A stretch of 64,000 nt of DNA. Origin: Mechercharimyces sp. CAU 1602 (GTDB lineage Bacteria; Bacillota; Bacilli; Thermoactinomycetales; JANTPT01). The position numbers and the translations under genes were made by a program. Below, one piece after another: positions 50,295 through 59,745 of the stretch. The stretch is taken from NCBI RefSeq assembly GCF_024753565.1, contig NZ_JANTPT010000001.1:1109969-1173968 (forward strand), written 5' to 3'. Numbering within the stretch: position 1 is the stretch's first letter; each line of letters starts with the position of its first letter. The notes beneath the pieces are model-generated. The model saw only the letters and a list, made by a program, of their open reading frames with translations. It was not told where the DNA came from and made no database searches.

Positions 50295-51572
50295 TTACTC
50301 GCCTAGCGTCCTCTTGGTCAATCCATCGTAGCGGTGCTCAAGGTTCCTCAGGCGATCAAAGAGACGTAATCCTGTATGAACCGCATTCGTTTTCCCTACA
50401 GCTATCTGGATTTCCTCTTGATTTCCCGATACAGAAAAAGACACCGCTCGCACGATGTTCGTAGTGGTCTGTCTTTTCAATATCACTCGTACCTTGTCAC
50501 CTAGCTTGAAATCCCTACCGTATCGAACCGCCTCCGTCTCCTGAAATTGAAACTGAAACGAGGTCTGCTCTCCGTACTCAGACAATCGTTGATTCGCATA
50601 TTTAATTAAGTTTTTCGTTTCTTCTCCATCATCGGGTTTCTCACCCGTGTACTCCTCAAAGGCTTCAATCCGTCCATACATCGACCTTGATGCATCATCT
50701 TTCGTGTAGGCAAACACTCGATCTACTCCTTCGCCAGAACCTCCCACCAATATCTGAGTTGCTTTCGGTCGGATTCGCTTGTAGGTGTAGCTCACAATGG
50801 TCCCCAGGCTCATGCTCATAACAGCGTTGCCAGCAATCGAAGGTTCTATCGTTTCGAAGCGAACTTCCCAATCACCTGCATTCAAGTATTGCCTACAGAG
50901 AATTTGAAGAGGATAACCTTTGTACTCCGAGTAGTCCGCTATTCCTTGTATGAAAGGGAGCATCGACTCGCCTCGTGCTCTCGACTTCTCTGCGTTCGGG
51001 ATCAGATATCCATTGTCATTATCCACACAGTTCAAGAAATCCAATCTACGCAAGCTTTCCTCTTGGGTCTGTCCAAAGTTGTCCACCACAAAGGAGTGGA
51101 TGTGATTCGAGGCATACCTCTTGTTGCTATCCCCTTCATTTGGATATTGGTCTGTATGGTAATTGGTTGTGCTATCCGGGTAGAGGGAAGAGCTCATTTT
51201 CGGACTCGCCATGAACTTCGGATGTGGGAGCGCAAGATGGTTTTGAATCCAGATCATATCGCATGAACCGGATAAGGTAAGATATTCACCCGCTACAGAT
51301 GCCTCTTCTTCCGCGTCCAAGTAGGGTCCCGATAGAAGTAAATATCCGTTGCGTTCGATGTATACCCCGCCGATTCCACCATTGTTCGGGTCATCCATCA
51401 GATTATAAAAAAGCTGGGCACCATCACTTGTGGCATCCAGCTTGAGTGTCCACTTTGAAACTTCGTTGTATTTGAGCTCCACTTGAAGAGAAATATACTC
51501 GTCTACCTCCCCCACGAACTCAAACTTCTTATTCCTTACCCTGATTCGATAATGAGATTTTAGAGCCTCCAT
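50295..51572 (-). CDS. Siphovirus Gp37-like tail protein
   Basis: 425 aa from the ATG MEALKSHYRIR at 51572 (RBS GGGGGGTG, which includes the end of the upstream gene). N-terminal YISLQVELKYNEVSKWTLKL and GPYLDAEEEAS resemble the ReqiPepy6 Gp37-like family (tail-tip proteins with a gp27-like fold); KLGDKVRVILKRQTTTNIVR lies in the C-terminal part. It probably belongs to the distal tail (Tal/hub). Confidence 0.75.
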   Translation of the reverse strand: MEALKSHYRIRVRNKKFEFVGEVDEYISLQVELKYNEVSKWTLKLDATSDGAQLFYNLMDDPNNGGIGGVYIERNGYLLLSGPYLDAEEEASVAGEYLTLSGSCDMIWIQNHLALPHPKFMASPKMSSSLYPDSTTNYHTDQYPNEGDSNKRYASNHIHSFVVDNFGQTQEESLRRLDFLNCVDNDNGYLIPNAEKSRARGESMLPFIQGIADYSEYKGYPLQILCRQYLNAGDWEVRFETIEPSIAGNAVMSMSLGTIVSYTYKRIRPKATQILVGGSGEGVDRVFAYTKDDASRSMYGRIEAFEEYTGEKPDDGEETKNLIKYANQRLSEYGEQTSFQFQFQETEAVRYGRDFKLGDKVRVILKRQTTTNIVRAVSFSVSGNQEEIQIAVGKTNAVHTGLRLFDRLRNLEHRYDGLTKRTLGE

Positions 51573-51576
51573 GCTG

Positions 51577-53409
51577 CTACACCCCCCAGTATGCCAGCTG
51601 GTATTCAATTTCCAACCTGCTATTATCATCTGTACCACCCGTATAGTCCAAATCTACCGACCACACTCCCCGCGGAACCGTGAAAAATTGACTATAGGTT
51701 GCGTTGATGTGCTCGTACAGGTTGGTACCGTCGTCAAGAATGATCAGCTTCTTCCCTGGTCGCATGTCTATTAGTACATAACGATTAGTCGGAATGCTAT
51801 AGTTGAGCTTCAGTTGATGGATCGGGTCATCATTCCAGGTTGTTGTCAACTTTACCAGTGGATTTGTCCCTGGTCCATATAGCCTTAGGATTGGATATAG
51901 CTCCGTATCACCAGCATTATATACTTTCATCCGTGTGGAGCTCATCGCCATCGTGCTATCCCGATCCACCTTAGAATACTCTCCGTACCACATCGGGTCG
52001 AAAGCTCGAAACTTCAGGGACATCTTCTTCTGAAATCCGAACCGGCTACGTGTCTGCTCTCCCTCCAAGCCATTCATATATCTGCATACGAGCTGTCGCT
52101 GTTCGCCTTCAGGATACAGACATAGAAGAGTAAGTGGTTTGTTGACAAGGGTGGAAGTCATCTTTCTCACTTTCTCTCTCAAGTCTTCCTCGCTGAACCC
52201 TTGTACAGAAACCGTCCGAATGACATCCCTGGGCTTCACGTTCGTAAACTGATATACCGACCCTTGTTGGGAATTGGTTTCGTATTCGGTGAATTCAATA
52301 GGTGGAGCATCTGAACCCGAATGAGGAATCACATCACGGTAGCCATCGCGTCCGTCAAGATATATGAGGGGATTAGGTGGATGAGTGATGATCTCGCCAG
52401 ACTGTTCTGTCCAGGTGACATTTAAATCATCCACCGCCATCAAATTCCGACCGTGAATGGGACTTGAATCCCCTGCGTCTCGCTTGAATTCAAATGTCAT
52501 TTCGTAGGTTCTACCTGGTGTAAGTACCAACGATTCCTCCCACCATTTCCCCCACGGGCACCCCCACTGATTGTAAGCATATTGAGATGTTGTTCGGTTC
52601 GGATTGCACCATTCAAAGCGCTTCCAACTGTCGCCGTTGATGTAGATCCGATACTCTTCAAAGAGGTCATAGTAAACCAGTGTATCTGGGACATCATCTC
52701 CATACCATTGCTTGGACTTCGTGATGTTCCCATATTGCCCGCGTTCCGACTCCACAAGGTTCCACCATGTCACTTTGGCGTTTTTGACGTTGTGCGGGAT
52801 AGAAAATGAGATGGATGAGACTGCGTTTTCGTTGTTCCTTGTGCTCCGATTGTCTGACCTGAACATAGACCCATCCGAAGTGGGCTTTTCTCCATAATCT
52901 CCATCCCGATTTGATATCAGAGGGGTTCGATACCATCCAGCGCTCGTTCTTGGTTCATTCGGCTGGGGTGGATCAGGATCAGACCTTGTAATCTTGTCTA
53001 AAGTAACTGACTTTTGAATTCGGATTTTGTAATGTCGCTTCCCCGAGCTATAAATAAGAATCCCTGCTAAATCAATATAGCAGTCAAATGGTACGGTTTT
53101 TGTCCCATCTGATTTATGGATGACCGTCTTCCTCCATTCATGGATCTTTTTGATCTGTCCACCGCTGAGGTTCGCCATTCCCGCAGCACGGTGATAATCA
53201 GAGGAACCGTTGATTCCGATCTTACAGGTTTTTGTCGCACTTGACTGTATATCGAAGCTAGAGTGTAGACTCTCCCAATATAGTTTTGCTGTAATGGTAC
53301 TCGTGTTGTTTGTCTCACTTTGAGTTGCAGACCAAACCAGTCGTAGCCGATATCCCCCACCCCAGCTACGCGTCTCTATTGATTTTGTCAAAGTACCACT
53401 GGTAGCCAC
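51577..53409 (-). CDS. Tail protein: DUF859-like N-terminus fused to distal-tail (Dit-like) C-terminus
   Basis: 610 aa. The N-terminal 150 residues begin ATSGTLTKSIETRSWGGGYR and LRLVWSATQSETNNTSTITA, typical of DUF859 phage structural proteins that lie at fibre N-termini. Middle (about 180-340): a beta-sandwich-like segment with Trp-rich WKRFEWCNPN. C-terminal 380-610: the Siphovirus tail-component pattern (VRKMTSTLVNKPLTLLCLYP; LKFRAFDPMWYGEY; DTELYPILRLYGPG). The fusion of a fibre-type domain to a Dit-like domain is unusual. It may add a receptor-binding function to the tail tip. Confidence 0.72.
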   Translation of the reverse strand: MATSGTLTKSIETRSWGGGYRLRLVWSATQSETNNTSTITAKLYWESLHSSFDIQSSATKTCKIGINGSSDYHRAAGMANLSGGQIKKIHEWRKTVIHKSDGTKTVPFDCYIDLAGILIYSSGKRHYKIRIQKSVTLDKITRSDPDPPQPNEPRTSAGWYRTPLISNRDGDYGEKPTSDGSMFRSDNRSTRNNENAVSSISFSIPHNVKNAKVTWWNLVESERGQYGNITKSKQWYGDDVPDTLVYYDLFEEYRIYINGDSWKRFEWCNPNRTTSQYAYNQWGCPWGKWWEESLVLTPGRTYEMTFEFKRDAGDSSPIHGRNLMAVDDLNVTWTEQSGEIITHPPNPLIYLDGRDGYRDVIPHSGSDAPPIEFTEYETNSQQGSVYQFTNVKPRDVIRTVSVQGFSEEDLREKVRKMTSTLVNKPLTLLCLYPEGEQRQLVCRYMNGLEGEQTRSRFGFQKKMSLKFRAFDPMWYGEYSKVDRDSTMAMSSTRMKVYNAGDTELYPILRLYGPGTNPLVKLTTTWNDDPIHQLKLNYSIPTNRYVLIDMRPGKKLIILDDGTNLYEHINATYSQFFTVPRGVWSVDLDYTGGTDDNSRLEIEYQLAYWGV

Positions 53410-53424
53410 TTTCTCACCTCCTCC

Positions 53425-54993
53425 TTATACATTCTCCCTTTCCTGAATGGTAAAGAAAGCATTATGGTTCGAACTCTCAAAGCCCAACGTATAAGTAACG
53501 GTTCGCTCTCTTAAATTGATGTCGCTCGTCGGTGCTGTGGCGATCAGCATGGCGGGCTTTCTCGGGATGTCATATGCCACAACGACATCGTCAATATAGA
53601 GCGAATTGGTGCCGTAGTGGTCGCTGCCTATTTTGTGAAAGGTCATCCCCAATTCATACTCACTACCAGGGACTAATTCTGTCTGAACCGGATCCCATTC
53701 ATACGTTGTTTCGCCATTCCATACTGTCGAGCCATTTAAGGTAATCTCTCCACTTCCACCAACAGCCGATGTATCCATCAAAGCATAAAAGCCTAGTGTT
53801 GGTTTAATCGCCGTAACAGGTACTTTGAAACGGATCTTCCCACCAGCAGAATTATTGAGGGGAATGGTCTGATACTCGTTGGCAGGCTCCACTCCAAGCG
53901 AATAAAACCCCGAATGACTTCTTCGATAGGTCGGATGAAAGCCGTACTCATTTCCCGTAACTGTTTCTATCACCTCGAAATAATCATCGTCCTCCCCTCC
54001 ATCAAAATCCAGTACCTGTACAATCTTTTTCTGAGGTTGCTCCACAGTCATGGGGGTCTCTTCAATATCCCATGAAATCTGAACATCATCAATCCATATA
54101 CTTTTACCATTGGTCGATGCAGATCGTTCATGAATCAAGGAAACGCGTTGCATACCCCGTGAGATGGCTCGGTCATCGGATTCAGCAAACGTATAGGTAG
54201 TTTCGGATTGCCCGCCTTCCAAGGACAGCAAGAGAGAACCATTGAGGCTGACATATAAAAAATCACTGGAATCCGTTTTTGACGTATCCGCTTGAAGACG
54301 CAGGGTGATGTTTTTCGCATTCTCAGGTACATTATAGGATAGGAACATCCCTGCCTCCCCTGAGATCCCACCTGCCACTGGAGTCGATACATACCCCATA
54401 TCCCCTGTTACCAAGTCGGTAACCCCTCGAAACCACTCTTCCTCGACCACTTCTACCTCAAAGAAATCCTCTTCATCGTAACCGGATGATTCTTCACCCA
54501 GTTCTAGTTGAGCATTTCGAAACCATACTGAACCCGTACTATCACTGTCAGTAGCCTCCGCTTCAAGAAGTACGCGTGCTTTCACTGTTCCGCTTGGTGC
54601 AAATAAATTTTCAGAAGAGATGCGCTCGAATTCTTCCTGCTGAAACTCAACAGCTGTTGTGTAGGAGATCACTTCATCTAGTTCATCGTGCCAAGCGATG
54701 TATACTCGACCGTGAAAATTGCCTGACTGAACCTGAACTTTCCCCTCAACAGACAGGCTAAATGTGAGCTGTTCTGGAACATTCAACGATTGATCAACTG
54801 AACACCGAGATCGTTCAGATGCAGAGGAAATTGTGATCATCTGTGAATTCTCATCGAAAAAATAATCATTCATGGACTTTGAACTTCCGTTCTTCACCCA
54901 TCCATCCACCACCCCATCGCCATCGGTGTCTGTGTTCAACGATGGGTGCTGGAGGATGTTCTGAAATCCCGTTCGTTTTATTATCTCAGCCAT
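53425..54993 (-). CDS. Tail-tip protein with carbohydrate-binding-like modules
   Basis: 522 aa from the ATG at 54993 (RBS GGAGGGG). N-terminal SLNTDTDGDGVVDGW holds a Ca-loop-like DxDxDGxxD. Then come two or three beta-sandwich modules of CBM type (RVYIAWHDELDEVISYTT; SIWIDDVQISWDI; SLYIDDVVVAYDI), each ending in an IDDV strand. It lies between the tape measure and the Dit-like gene. Receptor or glycan binding is likely (inference). Confidence 0.65.
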   Translation of the reverse strand: MAEIIKRTGFQNILQHPSLNTDTDGDGVVDGWVKNGSSKSMNDYFFDENSQMITISSASERSRCSVDQSLNVPEQLTFSLSVEGKVQVQSGNFHGRVYIAWHDELDEVISYTTAVEFQQEEFERISSENLFAPSGTVKARVLLEAEATDSDSTGSVWFRNAQLELGEESSGYDEEDFFEVEVVEEEWFRGVTDLVTGDMGYVSTPVAGGISGEAGMFLSYNVPENAKNITLRLQADTSKTDSSDFLYVSLNGSLLLSLEGGQSETTYTFAESDDRAISRGMQRVSLIHERSASTNGKSIWIDDVQISWDIEETPMTVEQPQKKIVQVLDFDGGEDDDYFEVIETVTGNEYGFHPTYRRSHSGFYSLGVEPANEYQTIPLNNSAGGKIRFKVPVTAIKPTLGFYALMDTSAVGGSGEITLNGSTVWNGETTYEWDPVQTELVPGSEYELGMTFHKIGSDHYGTNSLYIDDVVVAYDIPRKPAMLIATAPTSDINLRERTVTYTLGFESSNHNAFFTIQERENV

Positions 54994-55007
54994 CACTTAT
55001 CCCCTCC

Positions 55008-58000
55008 TCAACCATGAAGTGACTCGTAACGCTTAATCGCTTCTACTACTTTATCCCCCATTGAATGGTTAGCCCCTGCTTCGATGTGAATATAGTAATT
55101 ACGAGTGATGTTTGTTGTGCTACCGGTACTTGAAAGTGGTGTCGACTGTAGCCCCCCAACTCGTCCAGGGATGCCGCTTGGAACCGAAGCTTCCGCCAGT
55201 AAATGTCCCATTCTTGCCACTTCAGAAATCCTTTGTTTCATCCCTTCCTCGTACCCCTGGGCAGTAAACATCCCCAGCTCCATCGTTTTCCGTGAGGGAG
55301 ATCGAATCGCCATGTTTGACCTAATCGCACTCCATGCCGCTGTCGCCAAGCTCGCTGCCGCCCTAATAACACCATACTTTCCACTTCGAATTCCGCCCGC
55401 AAATCCACTGGCAACATCGGTGCCTAATCCATGCGCTCCGCTCACCTTAAGATTTCTCCTCGCTGCCTGAGAAACAGATGATGCCGCATTACCAGCTCCG
55501 ACTCTTCCTCGCAAGATGCCTTTATTGAACTGACCGCTTGCATTACTACCTCCACCACCGTCGGTTGTCTTCCCCATTGTAGAAGACACTGTTTGGGAAA
55601 TGCCGTATGCTTCTTTTCGAACCATCGGATTGCGACTGCGAATACCCAAAGCCATGTTGGCTCCTGTTTTTTTCCCTCCGCCACCATCCGTTGTACTACT
55701 TAACCTTTTAGAAACAGAGTTGCTTAACTCACCAGCCTCCTCTAACAAGCGATTCTTACTTCTCGATAATCCATCGGTCATCGAGTCGCCCGTGCGCTTC
55801 CCCTGTCCAGTAAGGTCTACGACCGCTCCTTTTTCGAGTAAATGTCCCACGCCGTCCATAAACGTCTTGATGTCGATTTTCCCACTCTGCAACCCCTGTA
55901 GGAGCGTCTGCACAGAGTGCTTGCCTTTTGTGCCAAGGTCAACTTTAACGCCACTTTCGATGTCAAGCCCCATCAAACGAGATGCTTCTTGTACATCAAT
56001 CGCTTTGGACTGCATCCCTAGCCGTAGGGTCTCGATATTCTGCCTACCCTCTTTCGACAGATCAAAAGTCATCCCCAGTTGAAGCTGATTCCTGAAGTAA
56101 GCATATACCGCATCAAAACTATACTTTCCATTTATTAGACCCAGGGCAAAACTTTCAGCAGTCACTTTTCCATAAGGTCCTAGGTTTATTTCCATTTCCG
56201 ATTCCAGATCAAGTCCGACCTCTTTCGCAATTGCTGTGATGTCCTTACCTTTTAGTCCCTCGGTAAAGCTTTCAATCGCACGAATTCCTTCTTCAGTAAA
56301 ATCTCCTTCGCCGTAAATCGTCCTCAACTGACTCATATGGGCAACGGCAATGTCCCTTGAGTCATATTCACCCGATTCCAGACCCTCCAAGAAGGAGTTG
56401 ATGCTGATTTCACCTTCGGAACCTAGGTCGATTCTCATCCCTTCCTTTGTTTGAACACCCAGTGACTCCGCTACTAGCCGTGCTTTCACTCCCCCTTCTT
56501 GCAAACTTTTTGTCAATGCCTCCATCGACTCTCTTCCCAATTGCCCGTACTTTGCTTCCAGTGCACTCCATCCTTCTTCCACTTCCTTGGCTGCTTTGTC
56601 CGCTTGCTCTTTCACTGATTGTATATACTCTTCGTTAGATTTTTTCGTTCTCTCACGTAATTGTGCTTCCGTTTCCTCATACCCTAAATAGTTCCTTTTG
56701 TTCTTTTCTGCCATTTCTTGTCCGTGCAAATCGTACATCTGAGCCTCTTCGGAAAGACTTTCCCCTAGCACTTCCAACGAATCTGCCTTTGCTTGGAGGG
56801 CAACTTGTTTTTTGTCCTTCTCCACCTGTTTAATGATTTCTAAACTAGCATCATACTCCGCTTTGGTCAGTTCGCTATTTGTATCTAATTTTTTCTTCAT
56901 CTCTGTCGCCCAATCGGTTGCTGCATCTACGGCATCCTGATACGCTTTTTCAATTTCACCCGACCATTTTTTCGCACCATCGGCGGTAATCTTTCCCTGT
57001 TCCGATTGGATCTTCCCCATCAGTCCATAGATATCTTCTACTTTTTTAGCGAATGCCCGACCACTCTCATCCATGGTAAGCAAGGCGGTTTGGTATGCCT
57101 TTGCAAGCTCTGCAGGCATCTTGGTCATGTCCCCGCCATACTCGAGTAAACCTCTTCGGATAATCTCACTCGCTTCCTCCACATTCCTAATCATTTGGTC
57201 TACACTCTTTGTCACAGAATCACCAATGAAATCGACGGTTGGTTTAAGTGTATCTGGGACTTCTCCAAGAAGATTGGCTACCATCGTTTGGATGGCAATT
57301 TTATCTTCTTCCAGTGCTTTCACGATTTTATCGCCCATTTTAGCGAAGATCTTGACCGTTTCATCCACAATTTTTGTTGCCTGCTCTCTCGAGGATATCC
57401 GCAGTTTATTTAAATTCACCAAAGCCGCATCTCGTAAATCGACATACCCTCTCGCCGCTTTCATCGTTTCCTCAGACACCCCTTCTCCAAAACGCCTAGC
57501 AGACTCTCTCGTTTTATCCAACTCTTTAGACGCTTCACGATTAACCGCAACCATCCCGCCCAACAACACCGCCGCTCCAGCTAGTGCCGCCGTCAACGGA
57601 TTGGCTACTGCGATGATCCCTGCTATGGCAGCACCAACCGCTAAAAAGCCAGCTGTTACCGCCGCGAAAATCGCTATAGACTCCTTCGTTTGAGGGTTCA
57701 AATCAGAGAACCATTCGACGACTCCCTTAAGCCCCTCCGCTAATCCCTTTAACACAGGTAGGAAGGCGGTTCCGATCTCAATCTGTGCGGTCTCAAATGC
57801 ACTCTTCAGCTCTTCCAGCGTACCGTTTAGATTATTCATCCGTTCGGCTGCCACTTCTGCCGCCGTGGTCTTTCCCATTTCCTTGTTCATCTTCTCGATG
57901 CCTTTAGATCCCTCTTTGAAGGCAATATTCGCCGCCCGAATTGCATCCGTACCAAACATCGTTTTAAGTGCGGCATTCCGTTGTTCTTTGGACAGATCCG

Positions 58001-59147
58001 ACAGATGTTCGCTCAGGACTTCAGAAATATCCGCAAAGCTCTTGATCTCACCGTTGGTATCATAGAAGATGTTCTTTCCCTCTCGGGTAACGATCCCTAA
58101 CTCTTTCATCTGTTCCTTCGCTTCTTTAGAGCTAGGGGTGAGGTTCAAGAGCATCGTTTTAAGCGAGGTTCCCGCATCGCTTCCTTTTAGTCCGTTCTGA
58201 GCGAAGGTTGCCAGTGCAGTTGAAGTATCCTCAAAGGATAAACCCGCTCCAGATGCAACTGCCGCCACTTGACTCAACCCTTGATTCATTTCAGAGACAC
58301 TGGTAGCAGACGCATTCGCCGCTCCAGCAAGAATATCCGCCGCCTTCGACACGGACAACTGGTCGCTCTTAAACGCATTGAGTGCAGTTGCCGCTATCTC
58401 CGCCGCCTCTGCTAATTCCAGTTCCCCCGCTGCCGCTAAATCCAGCGCACCCGCTAATCCTCCACCCATAATCTTCTCTGCTGAGATGCCCGCCTTCGCC
58501 ATCTCTTCAATCGCTCGTGCCGCTTCGCTTGCGCTGTACTTCGTTTCCGCCCCCATGTCAAGTGCCAGTTGCCGAAACTTCTCCATCTCTCCTGCGCTTG
58601 CGCCTGTGACCGCCTTAATGCCTGAGAGTTGCGATTCAAAATCCGCCGCTTTTTTTACTGCCGATCCAAGTGCAACCGCAATTCCCGCAGACATCGCTGT
58701 CATCGCCGCTCCCGCTTCCAAAGAGTACCCTTTCGCTTTTGCCCAACCCTTGCCGAGCTTGGAGATCTTCGATGTGTGCTGTGCAAGGTCACTGTTGACT
58801 TTCTTTAAACTGCCTTCCATACGAGAAAGAGAAGCTCGTGACTTGTTCAGCTGAACTTCCAGCTGTTGCGTCTGCTTTGCGTCCCGCCCCACTTCCCGCA
58901 CGTACTTCTCATGCGCACGTGTCAGCATGTCCACTTTCTGTCGTTGGAGCGCAATTTGTTTCCCCAGCGACTTTGACTTAAATTTGAGCTGTTGCTGTGC
59001 CCCTCCAAATGCCTTCGCCTTCGCTGACCCTGCATCAAACTCCGATTTGAGCACCCGCATGTTTCGATTCACAGCGGTTACGCCCTGCTGAAACTTCCGA
59101 TAGTCCAGCGACACCTCACCATGGATTCCACCAAAAGATTGACTCAT
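55008..59147 (-). CDS. Phage tail tape measure protein
   Basis: 1379 aa, the longest gene here. N-terminal coiled coil (about 1-140); the TMP core FESQLSGIKAVTGASAGEME (about 165) and AKAGISAEKIMGGGLAGALD; a hydrophobic stretch with IFAAVTAGFLAVGAAIAGII at about 495. The region about 900-1160 has several copies of a module of 40-50 aa with the pattern DLGxxGxxSxxSFxxGLxSG. The C-terminal part has GGGGKKTGANMALGI-like repeats and SPSRKTMELGMFTAQGY. Its length sets the tail length, predicting a tail of about 200 nm (rule of thumb 1.5 angstrom per residue). Starts 4 bp after the chaperone T frame. Confidence 0.93.
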   Translation of the reverse strand: MSQSFGGIHGEVSLDYRKFQQGVTAVNRNMRVLKSEFDAGSAKAKAFGGAQQQLKFKSKSLGKQIALQRQKVDMLTRAHEKYVREVGRDAKQTQQLEVQLNKSRASLSRMEGSLKKVNSDLAQHTSKISKLGKGWAKAKGYSLEAGAAMTAMSAGIAVALGSAVKKAADFESQLSGIKAVTGASAGEMEKFRQLALDMGAETKYSASEAARAIEEMAKAGISAEKIMGGGLAGALDLAAAGELELAEAAEIAATALNAFKSDQLSVSKAADILAGAANASATSVSEMNQGLSQVAAVASGAGLSFEDTSTALATFAQNGLKGSDAGTSLKTMLLNLTPSSKEAKEQMKELGIVTREGKNIFYDTNGEIKSFADISEVLSEHLSDLSKEQRNAALKTMFGTDAIRAANIAFKEGSKGIEKMNKEMGKTTAAEVAAERMNNLNGTLEELKSAFETAQIEIGTAFLPVLKGLAEGLKGVVEWFSDLNPQTKESIAIFAAVTAGFLAVGAAIAGIIAVANPLTAALAGAAVLLGGMVAVNREASKELDKTRESARRFGEGVSEETMKAARGYVDLRDAALVNLNKLRISSREQATKIVDETVKIFAKMGDKIVKALEEDKIAIQTMVANLLGEVPDTLKPTVDFIGDSVTKSVDQMIRNVEEASEIIRRGLLEYGGDMTKMPAELAKAYQTALLTMDESGRAFAKKVEDIYGLMGKIQSEQGKITADGAKKWSGEIEKAYQDAVDAATDWATEMKKKLDTNSELTKAEYDASLEIIKQVEKDKKQVALQAKADSLEVLGESLSEEAQMYDLHGQEMAEKNKRNYLGYEETEAQLRERTKKSNEEYIQSVKEQADKAAKEVEEGWSALEAKYGQLGRESMEALTKSLQEGGVKARLVAESLGVQTKEGMRIDLGSEGEISINSFLEGLESGEYDSRDIAVAHMSQLRTIYGEGDFTEEGIRAIESFTEGLKGKDITAIAKEVGLDLESEMEINLGPYGKVTAESFALGLINGKYSFDAVYAYFRNQLQLGMTFDLSKEGRQNIETLRLGMQSKAIDVQEASRLMGLDIESGVKVDLGTKGKHSVQTLLQGLQSGKIDIKTFMDGVGHLLEKGAVVDLTGQGKRTGDSMTDGLSRSKNRLLEEAGELSNSVSKRLSSTTDGGGGKKTGANMALGIRSRNPMVRKEAYGISQTVSSTMGKTTDGGGGSNASGQFNKGILRGRVGAGNAASSVSQAARRNLKVSGAHGLGTDVASGFAGGIRSGKYGVIRAAASLATAAWSAIRSNMAIRSPSRKTMELGMFTAQGYEEGMKQRISEVARMGHLLAEASVPSGIPGRVGGLQSTPLSSTGSTTNITRNYYIHIEAGANHSMGDKVVEAIKRYESLHG

Positions 59148-59151
59148 ATCC

Positions 59152-59340
59152 TCACCTCGCTTTCAACCCGAAATGTAAGAGCCCCGTCTCCTCGATGAAC
59201 AGCTCTTTTTCCCCCGCCTCTTCCTTGCGCTTATGTGCTCGAAGCTCAATAAAGTATGCGATGTCCATCTGATCAATCTCATGAAGCTTATACCCTGCCT
59301 CCATCAGATGCAGGTACATGTCTTTGACGGCATCCCTCAA
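59152..59340 (-). CDS. Tail assembly chaperone, T frame (expressed by -1 frameshift)
   Basis: 62 aa as a free ORF, opening with TTG AGG GAT, which has no RBS of its own. It contains MYLHLMEAGYKLHEIDQMDI, the short C-terminal domain found in gpGT-type chaperones. It is most likely made as a G-T fusion through slippage in the upstream gene. Overlaps the G frame by 4 bp. Confidence 0.75.
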   Translation of the reverse strand: MRDAVKDMYLHLMEAGYKLHEIDQMDIAYFIELRAHKRKEEAGEKELFIEETGLLHFGLKAR

Positions 59341-59699
59341 ACGGACTTCTTTTTTTTATCTCCATTTCCGTCCTCGGACAATGGACTAAACACCTGATTC
59401 ACAATGCCATAAACGATTGCCCAGGACTGATTTGTCAGATGTCTTGCATCGGTTCCAGCCTCATATTCCTGCGGGGTAAATTGCTTGGTGAACACTTCCG
59501 ATATCACGAGAAACAACTCATCTAGTAGCTCCTGTTGCTCTTCCTGAATCTCCTCTGTCTCCTCAAGCTCACTCATTTTTTTCAAGAATTTCTGTTGCTT
59601 ATCCACCAAATCCAGTGCACGGCGAAACATCCGCCCGCTAATGAAATCTGCCATGTACATCTTTTTCTCACCATCGAATTGAAGCTCAATCTTCAACAT
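59337..59699 (-). CDS. Tail assembly chaperone, G frame
   Basis: 120 aa. ADFISGRMFRRALDLVDKQQ and an acidic coiled stretch, then VFTKQFTPQEYEAGTDARHL, are typical of phage tail chaperone G proteins of Gram-positive siphophages. Its last codons GAT AAA AAA AAG AAG contain the slippery heptamer A-AAA-AAG (minus strand, 59355-59349). A -1 slip continues as EVRLRDAV into the T frame, giving a fusion of about 180 aa. Confidence 0.82.
   Translation of the reverse strand: MLKIELQFDGEKKMYMADFISGRMFRRALDLVDKQQKFLKKMSELEETEEIQEEQQELLDELFLVISEVFTKQFTPQEYEAGTDARHLTNQSWAIVYGIVNQVFSPLSEDGNGDKKKKSV
59349..59357 (-). other. Programmed -1 frameshift site
   Basis: Eight A followed by G on the minus strand, in the frame A-AAA-AAG, 10-18 bases before the G stop codon, in the expected gene pair. 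The -1 frame is open through the T ORF. Confidence 0.78.
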
Positions 59700-59728
59700 C
59701 GTTCATTCCTCCTTCAGATATGTAAAAA

Positions 59729-59745
59729 GGGAGGCATTGCCTCCC
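59729..59745 (-). terminator. Hairpin attenuating late transcript after the major tail gene
   Basis: Minus strand GGGAGGC-AAT-GCCTCCC followed by TTTTTAC. It lies between the major tail protein and the chaperones, so it could lower expression of downstream genes compared with the abundant tail protein. Confidence 0.75.

Noticed and set aside
57073..57693. 206-aa open frame antisense to the tape measure gene
   Set aside because: Mirror of a long coding region with biased codons; no RBS and Ser/Leu/Ile-rich shadow composition. Other antisense frames in 55-59 kb are the same.
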